Source of the DNA: Plasmopara viticola
Taxonomy: Eukaryota > Oomycota > Peronosporomycetes > Peronosporales > Peronosporaceae
Length of the DNA: 64,000 nt
Direction of reading: 5' to 3'
Assembly (NCBI GenBank): GCA_001695595.3
Contig: MBPM02000034.1
Span: 124,001-188,000, forward strand
Every line of letters starts with the position of its first letter. Position 1 is the first letter of the stretch. Position numbers and translations under genes: made by a program. Below the pieces are notes generated by a model. It saw nothing but the letters and a program-made list of their open reading frames with translations. It made no database searches and was not told the DNA's origin. Positions 12,096-22,982 of this stretch are shown in pieces.

Positions 12096-15000
12096 TCAAT
12101 GCGAACACGAATGTATGCCAAGCTCTTGTATCAAGTCTTTGTTGCGCGGTCCTGGTAGCCCCTTCGTCATGATGTCCGCCAGCATGATCGCAGTCTCGCA
12201 GTACTCCAATTTCACTTCACCGCGCTTGACCTCATCACGAATGTGGTGATACTTGATGTCGATGTGCTTGGCCCGACCATGATTTACCGGATTCTTCGTC
12301 ATCTTGATACACGACTGGATGTCTTCCATGATTTTTAGCTCGGGCTCCGACTTGTCCATCGCTGCAGCTAGAATCTCGCAGAGTAGACGATGCACCCATT
12401 TGCCTTCTTGAATCGCAAGACTTAGCGCGATGTACTCCGCTTCGCTCGTAGACAACGACACACTTGACTGCTTCTTGCTTCCCCAGCTTACAGGAGCACC
12501 CATCAGCATTAACACATAGCCCGAAGTCGACTTGCGGTCAGCATGATCTCCAGCCCAGTCCGCGTCGGAATATCCACGAAAGTCCATTTTGTTGCCAGGC
12601 TTGAAGCAAAGACCGTGCGACTTGGTTCCTTGCAGATAGCGTAGAATGCGCTTAACTGCAATCCAATGCTCGGCTTGTGGGTTCTCCATGAAGCGCGAAA
12701 CGTAGCCAACAGCAAACGCAATGTCTGGACGTGTCGCGGTCGCCAAGTGCATGAGAGCACCCACTGCTTCACGAAATGGAGCATTGACTCTGGATGTTGC
12801 GTTGCTCGAAACAAGTCGGAAACTTACGTCCGTTGGACTTATCACAGCCTTACAGTCATCCATACTAAAACGCTCGAGAATATCATCCACGTAACGTCGC
12901 TGGCACAGAGTCAAACTGCCGTCAGCGTTGTCCACCAGCTCGATGCCCAGAACAAACGCACACTTGCCGCTGTCCGTCATTTCAAAGCGCGTCTTTAGGT
13001 CCCTTTTGGTCTGCGCAATAAGTTTACTTGAGCTGCCGGTAATCAGCACATCATCGACGTACACCAGCAAAAATACACACTTGCCGTCTGTAACTTTGAT
13101 GTAGAGGCATGGGTCGAATTGGGATACTTGGAAACCGATCGAACATACAAACTCGTCGAACGTCTCGTTCCATACGCGCGAAGCTTATTTCAGGTCGTAA
13201 ATCGCCTTCATCAACCTCAAACAATTGTGGTCACCGTCGAGCTCCATTCCTTCGGGCACCACACAATACACGACTTCTTTCATCACGCCGTACAGGAACG
13301 CTGTCACCATATCAAGTTGATCTAGAGGCCACCCAAAGAACTTGGTCAAGCTGATCACCATTCGCAATGTCACATACTTGATAACAGGCGAGAACGTTTC
13401 CGTTCAATCGATGCCGTATTTTTGCTTGAATCCTTTAGCCACGAGACGCGCCTTGTACTTCTCGATGGATCCGTCGGCCTTGCGCTTAATCTTGAACACC
13501 CACTTGGTTCCAATGGCTTGCTGTCTGGTGGGCAGTTTAGCTGGTCGAAACACAACACGAAGGTGCAACGAGTCCAGTTCTGCATGGATCGCCTTGCGCC
13601 AGTGAACTTGGTCAGGCCCGCTAACAGCATCCTGAAATGTCATTGGTTCTGACAGATCGCCGGCTTCGACCGCGTTTGCACTTGCTCGCCAAAAGACAGG
13701 AGGGGTGGAGTCATCACCCGATGTGGCTTTCTCTTCTTCATCCGCGGGAAAACGTGATGTCCGCTCGACTGATCTACGCTTGGCTCGACGTTCGTTTGAT
13801 CTTTCAGGAGCACTTCCTTCTTCAAGTCCAGCTTCGTGATGTTCATGATTGGTGCTTGTCGAGTTGCGATCAGTATTCGTCACACTTGTACGCTCCTTGT
13901 GCTTTCCCGCCAACTTGAAGGTCATTGGGTGAGCTGCATCCAGATCATTAATGCTTAGCGAGTCGAGGTCGAAATCGTCGTCGTCATCTTCATGGTTACC
14001 ATTACTCTTATCCAAGATGCCGAAACTTGATTCGTCGAAGGTGACATCACGAGTGATCACCACTTGTCCAGCCTCAATATCAAACACCTTATAAGCCTTG
14101 GACACCTCTTCGTAACCCACGAAGATCCCTGCACGAGCCTTGGGGTCCCACTTGAGCCGCTTTTCTTTTGGAGTGAGAACGTAAGTCCGGCACCCAAAAA
14201 CACGCATATGTTTCACGCTTGGCTTAAACTTGTGCACGATCTCAAAAGGAGTCTTATCGTTGATCTTGGGCGACGGAAGGCGATTCTTGATGTAAATGGC
14301 TACCATAGCAGCTTCACCCCAAAAACACTTGTCCAACTTGGCATGGTGCAATATGCTGCGGCCGATTGTGACAATAGTCCGGATGGCGCGCTCTGCTGTG
14401 CCGTTGGTCTGATGTGCATATGGCACCGTGGTTTGCTGCTCGATACCTTCATCCTCGTAGAAAACTTGAAGCGAGCTAGTTGCAAACTCGCGGGTTCCGT
14501 CGTGTCGTACAAACTTGACCTTCTTGCCGAACTGTGTCTGCACCATAAAGATGTACTTTCTGACACAGTCCTCACTCTCAGACTTGGCACGCAGGCAGAA
14601 ACCCTTCATGCACCCGCTAGCTTCATCCACGATCAGCAAGAGATACTTGCTCCCTCCGAGAGAATTAATTTCCATGGGCCCACAGATGTCGAAGTGGAGC
14701 AGCTCAAAGATGTCATAGTTGCGCTTGTCCCGGTTGCTTGGAAATGGTTTTTGAACCATCTTTCCTTGCTGACACCCTCGGCATGCACTTGATCCACTTG
14801 TCATAATAGGCACGTTTGCATCCTTGATCATATTGGTGGTAACTATCTTGCGAAGCACGTCGACTGGAGCATGGCCCATCCGTGCGTGCAAGTCGGCACC
14901 ACTGTTTCCACGTGTAGTCGCATTTACCGAGCGCTGTGCCGTGCGAAGCCAATACAGTCCATCCACGAGATCTGCTGTGGCCACCACTTGTTGCGAAAAT

Positions 15001-16178
15001 TTCCGCGCAATGTGCATGTGTGCGCCATCAAACACAACTCTAAATTTGCCACTCTTGTAGATCTGCGGCATAGACAGCAAATTCTTTTTCATCATCGGAA
15101 CGTATAGCGCGTTTTTGATCTCGATATCGCTTTCTTATCCATCGGACAGAACCACTCGTTCAATGATGGTGCCAACGCCTTTGATCTCGGCTTTGTTACC
15201 GTCAGCCACCGATAGCTCGCCTTTGTCTTGTTCATTTAGCACGACAAACTTGGCCTTGTTGTTGCAGATATGGTGCGTAGCACCGCTGTCGATTGCCCAC
15301 ATCCCTGGCATATTCTTGCCTGTTGAAAGTCCACATTCTAGCGATACAGCAAACGCGATACGGTCGTACTCGTAGTCGTCGTTGGGTCGATAGTAAATGT
15401 TGTTGGCTCCGCGTCCACGAGCTTGGCCGCCGCGTCGAGCACCTCGATTGTCATCCTTTTGCTTGGTCCAGCATCGCTCCACGGAATGCCCCAATTTCCC
15501 ACAATACGTGCATTGGCGAGACTCACGCTCAGCACTAAACGCCTTAGCCGCATCTTCGGTCTTGATCACCGGAGTCTTTGCGCTCTGCCGCTTGATATGC
15601 TCATTCGTTAGCACTCTTACAACGTCTTGCGTCCGCAATTCTGCGTTGCTGATCTCCAAGTTAATAACAACGTTCTCGTAACTTTTAGGGAGACTTCGCA
15701 ACAGACAGATCGCAACATCTTTATCCTCCATCTTGGCACCAATGCTGCTGAGCTTGGCGCTGATGTTGAGGACTTCGTTGCAATGGTGCATGACGTTGTC
15801 GCCTTCCGCCATCTCCATACTAAAGAGTTGACGCTTCAAGTAGATGCGTCCAGCCTTCTGTGATCCACCGTAGAGCGTCTTGATGCGTTGCCACGCGACC
15901 CACGCTTCCTCACAGTCATCAACCACGTGATGGTAGTCGGCCTCCATATGCAAGAGCATCAGTCCGAAAGCGACGTTGCTGGTCTTGACGTACTCGTCCG
16001 CAGCGCGAGCATCGGCGAAGGTCGGAGTTACCTCTCGGTTGACCACGTGCCATACCGACTTGATCAGGAACACGCCACGCATGTAGCGGTTCCACGTGGC
16101 AAAGTTGTCGCCGTTGAATTTTTCGATTGCGATCTTGGCCGAGACATTGTGCGTAGAAGACATGGTCGTTGGGCTCAT
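12096..16178 (-). pseudogene. copia gag-pol polyprotein with three internal stops
   Basis: The frame starts at ATG 16178. The first segment (16178-15135, 347 aa) carries a Gag region, a CCHC zinc knuckle (residues 223-236, [14 protein letters not shown]) and the aspartic protease motif DSGA (297-300). A TAA at 15137-15135 follows. The next segment (to 13404) has the integrase HHCC zinc-binding region, a DDE-type core with D, D and E in [16 protein letters not shown] and NGTAERAI, and the start of the reverse transcriptase. A TGA at 13406-13404 and a TAA at 13187-13185 interrupt the reverse transcriptase. The last segment (to 12096) has the catalytic YVDD, RNase H (DADWAGD, STSEAEYIA) and a normal C-terminus. 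All parts are in the same frame, so the gene died by point mutation. Confidence 0.95.
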
Positions 16179-16182
16179 AACC
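16171..16182 (-). other. Candidate primer-binding site
   Basis: Directly inside the 5' LTR, the minus strand reads GGTTATGAGCCC. Its position matches a copia primer-binding site and it resembles the plant and oomycete initiator-Met type, with differences. It overlaps the Gag ATG at 16178. The tRNA partner is not established. Confidence 0.45.
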
Positions 16183-16441
16183 TGTTGAATGTGCTGAAGG
16201 AGACGAAGGGAAGAAGCGAAGAGTCTGCGCGGAGGAGGACCGGAGCGAAGACACTTAAGCAGGAGAAGGAATATTTAGAAGTGATTGACTTATTGGGGCT
16301 TACACTTCTACTTCTCGTAACCACTCATTCTACATAACGTAATTACCTTAGACCGTAAAAAGTAAAAACTATGTTGAACCGCGGTTCGGATTGAACCGGG
16401 TTTGGGTTGCGTACATTACCTGAAACCCATAACCCTCAATA
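16183..16441 (-). repeat. 5' LTR of the copia element
   Basis: This 259-bp copy matches 11830-12088 in full, with about nine substitutions, mostly transitions. In element orientation it is the upstream LTR and should hold the promoter. It is followed by the duplicated target AAACC (16442-16446). Confidence 0.9.
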
Positions 16442-16446
16442 AAACC

Positions 16447-18620
16447 GTCAGCCATCATTGCAACATTCTAACAGGAATCCATTTTCTGTTATGAGTAGCA
16501 TTAAACAGATAACATCCACACACCCCATCTGAGTAATTTGTGCTATGTCTGTCGTTGTGCGCACACCTGTAGCACCGCAACCGGCACTAGCAGCGTGGGA
16601 GTGATACAAGATTAGTATCTTTAATTCCGTCTGATTTTTGCTATTTTTTAGGGACTGAAGAATCCCACATACGGGTGTAGATAGATATGCGCAGAAATGA
16701 CAATCAGAAAGATTGCGCCCGGATGGTATAATGACGTGCGGATGAAATAATTAAGATGAGTTGTATATTATACCAACGTGTTGGTATCGCACTTTCTTTT
16801 GGGTACAAAAGCAGCGTGCTAATCGATCTTAGTTTCATGACTCCTTACTGTAGTGTGCTTCCGCACAGCAGTCACGTCCTAATCAACCACCTATTGACTA
16901 TCAGAATAAGCTACAATGAGTTGCACTGGAGCAATTCCTCGCGACCAACTAGTGCAGTGTGCAAAACGGTGGAAAGGCTACCATCTAGTTAATGATTATC
17001 TAACACAAGGCCGCAATGGACCTTTTCATTTTGTCAGCACTTTGCGGTTGTAAGCGACTATGACTAAAATCAGTGGTAGTTGTCAGTGGCGATGTAGCCT
17101 TAAAATGCAATTACTGAAGTGGAATCAACAAACAGAGGAGGAGTACCAAGTGAAATGTCGGCTATAAAGCCGCTTGGACAAATAAGACTATAAAATAATC
17201 ACCTACTTAATCACGCATATTGTTCTCTGGTCCGCGAATACCTCCGCTACCGTTTGATGAAGTTTTTGAGGAGCACCACGAGTGCTCCGGCGTAGCTCTC
17301 TGCCCGCTAGGATTGCGGAAATGTATTATGCAAGACGATCAAATATCTAATAGGACACCAGGGTTTGCTAGAAGTCTGTAGTGTAAAGACTGGCCTATTA
17401 GTTGCGATATTCTGTGTTTTAGTCTTGAGCATACAGCAAAAGCTGCGCCCGCAACAAAGATTTCGCCAACGCTGTAGGGTGCGCCTGCGCAAAAGGCATC
17501 TTATGAGCCGTGGGCGGCAAGTCAGAGAGAAAAGTCAACTATATATATTAATTACGGCAGCTTCATTATCATAGAGGGCAACCACTTTTTTAAAAACGTC
17601 ACGTTAAGTTCTTCGAGTTGACAATTCCCGATTCAACGCGGGACCTCTCGACAAAGACGACATAAACTTTTTATCAGCGAATTCAGTACAACAGGCAGCG
17701 AGACTTACCACACTTGAGCTAACGGTATCCGACTCTAAACCGTTGATCCGGCCTCGACCACAAAAAGCTCGAGTGTGCCGATACTATATATATGGATCTT
17801 GAAGCCATCTGTGAGGATTGCGAGGTCACGGCTGATGCTGCGCTCACTTGCTACCTTGCGTCATGCATGATGCTTGAAGACAGAATATTAGACAATGCGC
17901 ATGCTATGACAATGTAAAGGCAATCAGTTAAGGCAACGAGATCGACTGCCACACAGGGACAAATCTTTGCTCGACTCAATTGCAACATACCAAAAAAATT
18001 TCATACAAGACATGCGCGTTTGTCTTAAGCCAAGATCCAGCCTGCCGTGGGTCTCGGTGTGGCCGGGATGACAAGTGCGCCTATTTGTCAGCGGACGTTT
18101 TTCTTCGAAGGAAATGTGTTCAAGCTTCGTTTTTGTAGAGACGTATGTGTCGTACAATAGCTCGAGCTAGGCGATGCTGAGCACAAGCGAGATTCCTCTA
18201 ATTGTTTTGGGGCATCTGCCTATACTAAATTTCTTTGACTTCACTTGAGAAGGAAATTCAGAGTCGTGTCCAGCACAAGAAGATGCACAATACCAGTATC
18301 CGATTTTTCCATCGCATTGAGATGGGTTGTTATCAGGACGATCCTTTAAAACCGTAAGAAGAATAGCAGAATATCAAGGTGGGTCTTAAATGAAGCGAGT
18401 AGCACAATTCTCGATCAAAGCTTAAATTCAGTCTTGTGACAGAATTCGGGGTCTATAGTGTCCTTATTAACTTACAAAGGATACTGCAACTTTTTCAAAC
18501 TTAAGCTTAGCTTTATTAAAACACAGAAGTCAATCCCAAATATCTTAGATAATGCATGCCGATGTCTAGGAAGCAGCTCATGAGAATTTAATCACCTGCC
18601 ACAGGCAGCAGCATCAACCA
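16447..18620. other. Gene-free stretch with one tiny cysteine-rich ORF
   Basis: No conserved gene was recognised. A 41-codon plus-strand frame at 17792-17917 (ATG to TAA) encodes a short peptide with four cysteines (CEDC near the N-terminus), but it has no signal peptide and may be chance. A minus-strand stretch at 17430-17530 is GC-rich but cannot be joined to a gene. Confidence 0.35.
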
Positions 18621-18624
18621 CACG

Positions 18625-20220
18625 TCAGCTGCAAAAATTGTTCTGGCCGATATTGAAGATCGCTGAGGATAATAAAAAGCCCAAGATCGCTCCACCAATA
18701 ATAGCTACTGATGTAGGCACATGAAACACGCCGACCATCAACGCCGTAGCGAGCCCTACCGTGGCACTTGCGTTGGTGCGTACTGCTTTATCCCAAAGCA
18801 GAAAAAAGGAAGCCACAATGAGCCCTGTTGCAGACGCATTGACGCCAGAGAGAAAAATTTGCAAGTTTCTGCTGTGACGCACGCGCTCCCATAGCGGCAG
18901 CAATCCAAAGAAGAGAATGATACCCGGACTAAACAGACCGACGCTTGAGATGAGGGCACCAGGAACGCCGTAAATGAGTGCGCCAAGATACGCTGAAATG
19001 TTAAATGACGGCCCTGGTGAAGATTGTACTAATGCAAGACCGACTAAGAACTGCTCCTTCGAAACCCACCCACCCATAACAATATCGTTCAGCAGCATTG
19101 GAATCATTACTTGGCCGCCGCCAAAAATGATTGAACCAATATAGTAAAAAATGTAGAAAAGTGATACGGGTGAATGCTCGCCGCTTTCCCGTGGATGGTG
19201 TTCTGCAAGAAACACCAGACCTGCTAGCCATGCGAGCACAAGCAAAGCGCCAGCTATCGGATGAATCCCAATGTGCCTAAACTTTCTCAATGACATCAAG
19301 GTCGGTCAGTTTTTCGTATCATGTCTTCAAAAATCAAGCTGCACCTTTTGGACCTTTTGATATGGCTAAAGACGACTTGATCGCTGGACATTGAAAATTG
19401 TGAATAGCCAAATGTCGTCGAGAGCAATACGAAAAGTCCACCAGATGCCATGACACCCGGAAATATTAGTGAAGATAAGCCTTGTGTGGCTAGAACCACG
19501 CATGCTGATACCGCAGCTACAAAGTTTTTGGCTGAATTGTCCACGCATGCTTTTTGCCATAGTCGGACAGCCGCAATCACGACAACCGACACAGCTGCGG
19601 GTGCCAGACCAATTAGCCACACGGGAAGACCATCTGTTGTAGAAGAACAAAGCAGCACTCAGCTTTGTATCTGCATTCTTTGAATTTTCAGGGTACCTTG
19701 AAGATACTTTGCACCAAAGCCAGCGATGGTCAACGCAATCCACCCAGGCAGAACCCAGAAAAATAGGGCAAGCAGCCCGCCAAGTGGTCCCGCGCGGAAT
19801 AGTCCCATTGCGGCAATTGTCTGTATCAATTGTAGTGCCACCATGTTAGTCGTGCATAGCTAATCGGAATTTTGTGTACTATTCACCATTGTCGATGTCG
19901 GACCGGGAATAGCCGAGGCAATTGATAACACTTCTAAGAATCTATCGTCTGTCAGCCATTTTTGTTTGTCTACGTTCATGTAACAGCAAGTATGTAGTAT
20001 CGTGTTGCACTAAGTGGGGATGTGTGAAAATGTATACACACGCACACACGAATCGGTCGTGTGCGAGCGCAAGGTGGGCTGGAGGTCCACCAAACGCAAA
20101 AAGAGACAGTGGGATGACTTCTCGCGGGATCGAAAGAAGTCGATGTACGAACGACTCGCCACTGTGCAGCGAGAAGTCGGTGCCCAGAGGTAGCAATGGC
20201 TTTGTCTCTAGATGCGACAT
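18625..20220 (-). CDS. Chromate transporter (CHR) family membrane protein, five exons
   Basis: CHR-family proteins are membrane transporters that in bacteria export chromate, possibly with sulphate-related exchange; the substrate here is unknown. Exons (minus): 20220-20046, 19969-19887, 19820-19697, 19633-19345 and 19276-18625. Introns are 76, 66, 63 and 68 bp, and all phases agree, giving 440 aa. Both halves of the two-domain family are present. The first has FAFGGPPAHLAL (about residues 41-52), then KWLTDDRF and IPGPTST. The second has IIFGGGQVMIP, GGWVSKEQF and SSPGPSFN. Several hydrophobic membrane segments are visible. The ATG at 20220 is the first one in frame with the conserved N-terminus. 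The last intron (donor GTGCAG) is the least certain. Nothing nearby suggests a metal-resistance cluster. Confidence 0.85.
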
Positions 20221-20279
20221 GGCTCGCGTTCGCAATATCCTTTGGATTTTCCAAAGCTCCCTTCGTCCCAAATGAAATA

Positions 20280-20922
20280 TTTGTTATTTGTCAAAACACC
20301 GGATTTAAGCTCTGTTTTGCGACTTTTTAGTGTTTTGTCATTTACCAACTACCGTAAATGAATAACGCCGATTGAAGTGTCGGTAGTCAAAAGTATGGAC
20401 GGTAGTCAAAATTATCGAGATGAGGCGTCTGTGTTCCGAGGGAAGAAAATCTGACCGATAAACAGCACCGAGCATTCTATTGGGACTTTCTGGACGGTGC
20501 AGTTTGGTGCTTTGAAAGCAAATGCTGTCGAATCTGGGGTAAAATTATTCGTATATGGACTTGGTTGCCGTTCCTCATCACAATCACTGACAGGAAAGGG
20601 TGCACAAAAGTTGGCATTGGCGTGAAGTAGTACAAATAGATCGACAGACGTTTGATAAAGGTTGCTTGCTCACCAGCTTGTGCCGCCGGCGTATCGGAGT
20701 CGATGCTTCATCGTCACATCGCCAAGAAAAATCATATAGCGTCATGCACTGAGGCTATCTTTTACCGATCTTATTTTATAAAGCAAATCAGAAACTCTAC
20801 GCTCACCAATTACGAGTTTCATGGGTATAGCTGATGTAATTCGACGAGAATATGTTTCATTTAATCGAAAAATGTTAGACACCCATCTTGCCAAGCGCCA
20901 AATAGAGCAAGAAAAAGTGAGG
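20280..20922. other. Intergenic stretch upstream of the CHR gene
   Basis: No gene was recognised. A 19-bp tandem duplication beginning GGTAGTCAAAA lies near 20380-20418. A TTTCATTTGGGAC segment on the minus strand, about 50 bp upstream of the CHR start, loosely resembles the oomycete initiator element. Confidence 0.35.
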
Positions 20923-21336
20923 TGTCACACAGTCGCGGAGACAGCTGATTAAAATCGGCCGTCGGACGAGGTGGAGACGCGGGTGAGGTGAAGTCGTAGA
21001 GAAGAGGGGTGTTTATTGCTAAAAGCAAATTGAGAAGTGATGTAAGATGAAGAGCTATTACAACATGTTTTCTTGCTACAGTCTAACCGGTGGCTCTCAG
21101 CCATCTACTGCTACCAATCTAAAAGTTATCGATCTTCTCTAATGTATCTGGCTTCTCACACATCCAAGATCTGTTTTAGCCGATAATTTCTAGTGAATAC
21201 GGGACATCTTCTGATTGGTTACTGTATATCGCCTATACCTATAAATAGTACTAAAACATATGTACTGTGTGAATATTTCATTATTTTGCGTAAAATCCGT
21301 TACCGGCAAACTGCCGGTGGCGACGCTTACGTCACA
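20923..21336 (-). repeat. Ty3/gypsy 3' LTR (about 414 bp)
   Basis: On the minus strand a purine tract (AAAGGGAGGTCA, 21337-21348) is followed at once by TGTGACGTAAGCG, the usual arrangement of polypurine tract and LTR start. The proposed end is TGTGTGACA near 20923, giving matching TG...CA ends. Inside are a CCAATCAG box, an A/T-rich TATTTATAGG stretch and an AATAAA-type signal in plausible LTR order. No second LTR is seen in the window, so the 3' boundary is tentative. Confidence 0.55.
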
Positions 21337-21665
21337 TGACCTCCCTTTAAGAGGATGTCTTCTTAATAAAATTAAGGCCTCGTCATTTTGGATTTATGGT
21401 GAGATCGATTGAAATCGGATATCTGCTTTAGCTTCTCCACGGTTTTAAGTGGCTTCCTTTTTGGTTTAACCAATCCACCAAACGTTGTATTGTAAAGTTT
21501 CCCTTATACTTATGATGACTTATATCGGCTCCAATGACTTGTCCCTCGAATCCATCGGACAACGTGACCTTATTTATCTTTTGTCGACGTTCGGGGTCCT
21601 TGCGATACGGCTCCGACAGTGAATTGCGAAACACTGGGTGCAACTTTGATTCCTTCGAAAAATTT
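21337..21665 (-). pseudogene. C-terminal remnant of a Ty3/gypsy polyprotein
   Basis: The minus-strand frame reads KLHPVFRNSLSEPYRKDP and onward to a stop at 21428. This matches the conserved end of gypsy integrases, where H-P-V-F-x-x-S-x-L-x-P-Y precedes the chromo-like region. It is followed by the polypurine tract and LTR. The upstream integrase, RNase H and reverse transcriptase are absent or unrecognisable, so this is a 5'-truncated relic. Confidence 0.6.
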
Positions 21666-21865
21666 TAACTCAAGACGATATCAGTGTCGCTTTGCAGACA
21701 TCGCAGCGTTGGATGTGGAGCTGAGACTTGGTTGCGGCTGTTAGCCTGTTGAGCAGAAGGCAAATTGTGAAGTGAAAATATTTAGAAATCCTTACTTCAA
21801 AAACCTAATGCTACGTCTTAGCCACTCATTATCTATAAAACCTTCCTGAATGCTTTAAAAGCCGT

Positions 21866-21912
21866 TGACGTCATTACTGACGTCACAACATTGACGTCAC
21901 CCTATGATGTCA
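21866..21912. promoter_or_regulatory. Cluster of four TGACGTCA-type sites
   Basis: Perfect palindromic TGACGTCA occurs at 21866-21873, 21878-21885 and 21892-21899, with TGATGTCA at 21905-21912. Spacing is 12, 14 and 13 bp. TGACGTCA is the classical bZIP (CRE/ATF) binding site. The cluster may belong to the LTR or flank of a decayed retroelement, since the nearby LTR starts with the related TGTGACGTAA. Confidence 0.5.
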
Positions 21913-21977
21913 TAATCGATACCGGATCGGCTTTAAAAGTTGCAACTTACTGTTATGATTTGCTATTTGGCAATCTT

Positions 21978-22310
21978 TTATGCGATGTGCGGTGTCGTAT
22001 CAACACGGAATAATTTTAAAAAGGTGAATTTTATATCTACACACGTCCTTATGGCCTCGTACGCTACGCATTGACTCAGAGATCCGAAAGAAACTTTGGG
22101 ATCCGCTATTAGCTTCAATAACGGAATATCTAGAAGTGGTCCACCAGCGAAACTCTTATAAAATCGATGAATTGGGTACAAATTACTGCGACAGAAAGCA
22201 ATGGCCATTGCCCCTGTGCAGCTTCATCAATGATCAGCGCATCGAAATGCTGTGCAAATTCACATTGCCACGAGAGCAGTCTTACCAACTTTCTGCGTGA
22301 TTGTGCCCGA
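21978..22310 (-). pseudogene. Remnant of a SEN1/UPF1-type superfamily 1 helicase
   Basis: On the minus strand the frame around 22255-22210 reads FDALIIDEAAQGQWP, which matches the Walker B motif of SEN1/NAM7 helicases (VIIDEAAQ). Just downstream, in another frame, LYPIHRFYKSFAGGPLLD resembles the following MHP-x-I-x-x-F-x-S-x-x-FY-x-G-x-L-x-D motif with a small deletion. Frames are broken and no nucleotide-binding loop is intact. It could be a host gene fragment or part of a mobile element. Confidence 0.5.
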
Positions 22311-22982
22311 AAACTGAGCGATAGATAGTGATGAGCTCATGCTAAATTAATATAAGAAAGGACGAGTTGCCAGATGATTACTACTATGTAATTCAAATGA
22401 CGAAGTTGTATGTACTCCTTACGGCGGTTATCGCGAATGAAGCATGCTTTGGGAGGAGGTATTGATGTCAAATGGACAGCCAAACATTTAAATAATTTGC
22501 AGGAATGCGAAAATGTTCTAAGTGTCATTCTAGATGTAAAATCAGTCTGATCAACATTTTTTAGTTGTAAAAGTCCAGTTTGTGCGACTAAACTCGGGCG
22601 CGTCGTTACTTCATATAATACCCATTGTATTGAAAGGAATAAGTCTACGCTTTTCATCTATATATAAAGAAGTTAAAGATAAATAAGGAAAGCAAAATTG
22701 ATGGCATTGCGCATCGTTGTAAGCACCCAAAACGTCTCGTTTAATCCGAGCTGGCCTGACGTTCATCCGGCGATAATGTCGTATTTATCGCGATTACTTA
22801 ATTTACGTGATTCAATGGCGTACATCATATCATAAAAAGCGATGTTACCGCACAAACTTTTTTCAAACCTGATCGATGAGCCAACCTTGCAAATATTGAC
22901 ATGTCGCCATGGATTATTAATTGCACACAAAATCAGTTACAATAGTAATCCTCGTACTCGTCCAATACCGGTACGATATTAA
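22311..22982. other. Intergenic stretch upstream of the release-factor gene
   Basis: No gene or repeat was recognised. The segment is AT-rich and presumably holds the promoter of the gene starting at 22983. Confidence 0.4.

Larger units (their letters stand above)
11830..16441 (-). mobile_element. Complete Ty1/copia LTR retrotransposon (inactivated)
   Basis: The element is 4,612 bp, bounded by two 259-bp LTRs and a 5-bp target duplication AAACC. Its order on the minus strand is 5' LTR, candidate primer-binding site overlapping the Gag start, Gag, protease, integrase, reverse transcriptase, RNase H, a short purine-rich tract (GAGGGAGCG, 12089-12097) and the 3' LTR. Integrase before reverse transcriptase defines the copia superfamily. 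Gag and Pol form one continuous frame of about 1,360 codons (16178 to 12096), broken by three in-frame stops without any frameshift. The LTRs differ at about 9 of 259 sites, so the insertion is not recent. With these stops it cannot make its own full polyprotein. Confidence 0.95.

Noticed and set aside
14064..14792. Long plus-strand open frame (242 codons)
   Set aside because: It lies antisense to the copia integrase and has no family features; it is a shadow of the real minus-strand frame.
17792..17917. Small cysteine-containing ORF as a secreted effector
   Set aside because: It has no signal peptide, only four cysteines and no RXLR or similar motif, so an effector call is not supported.
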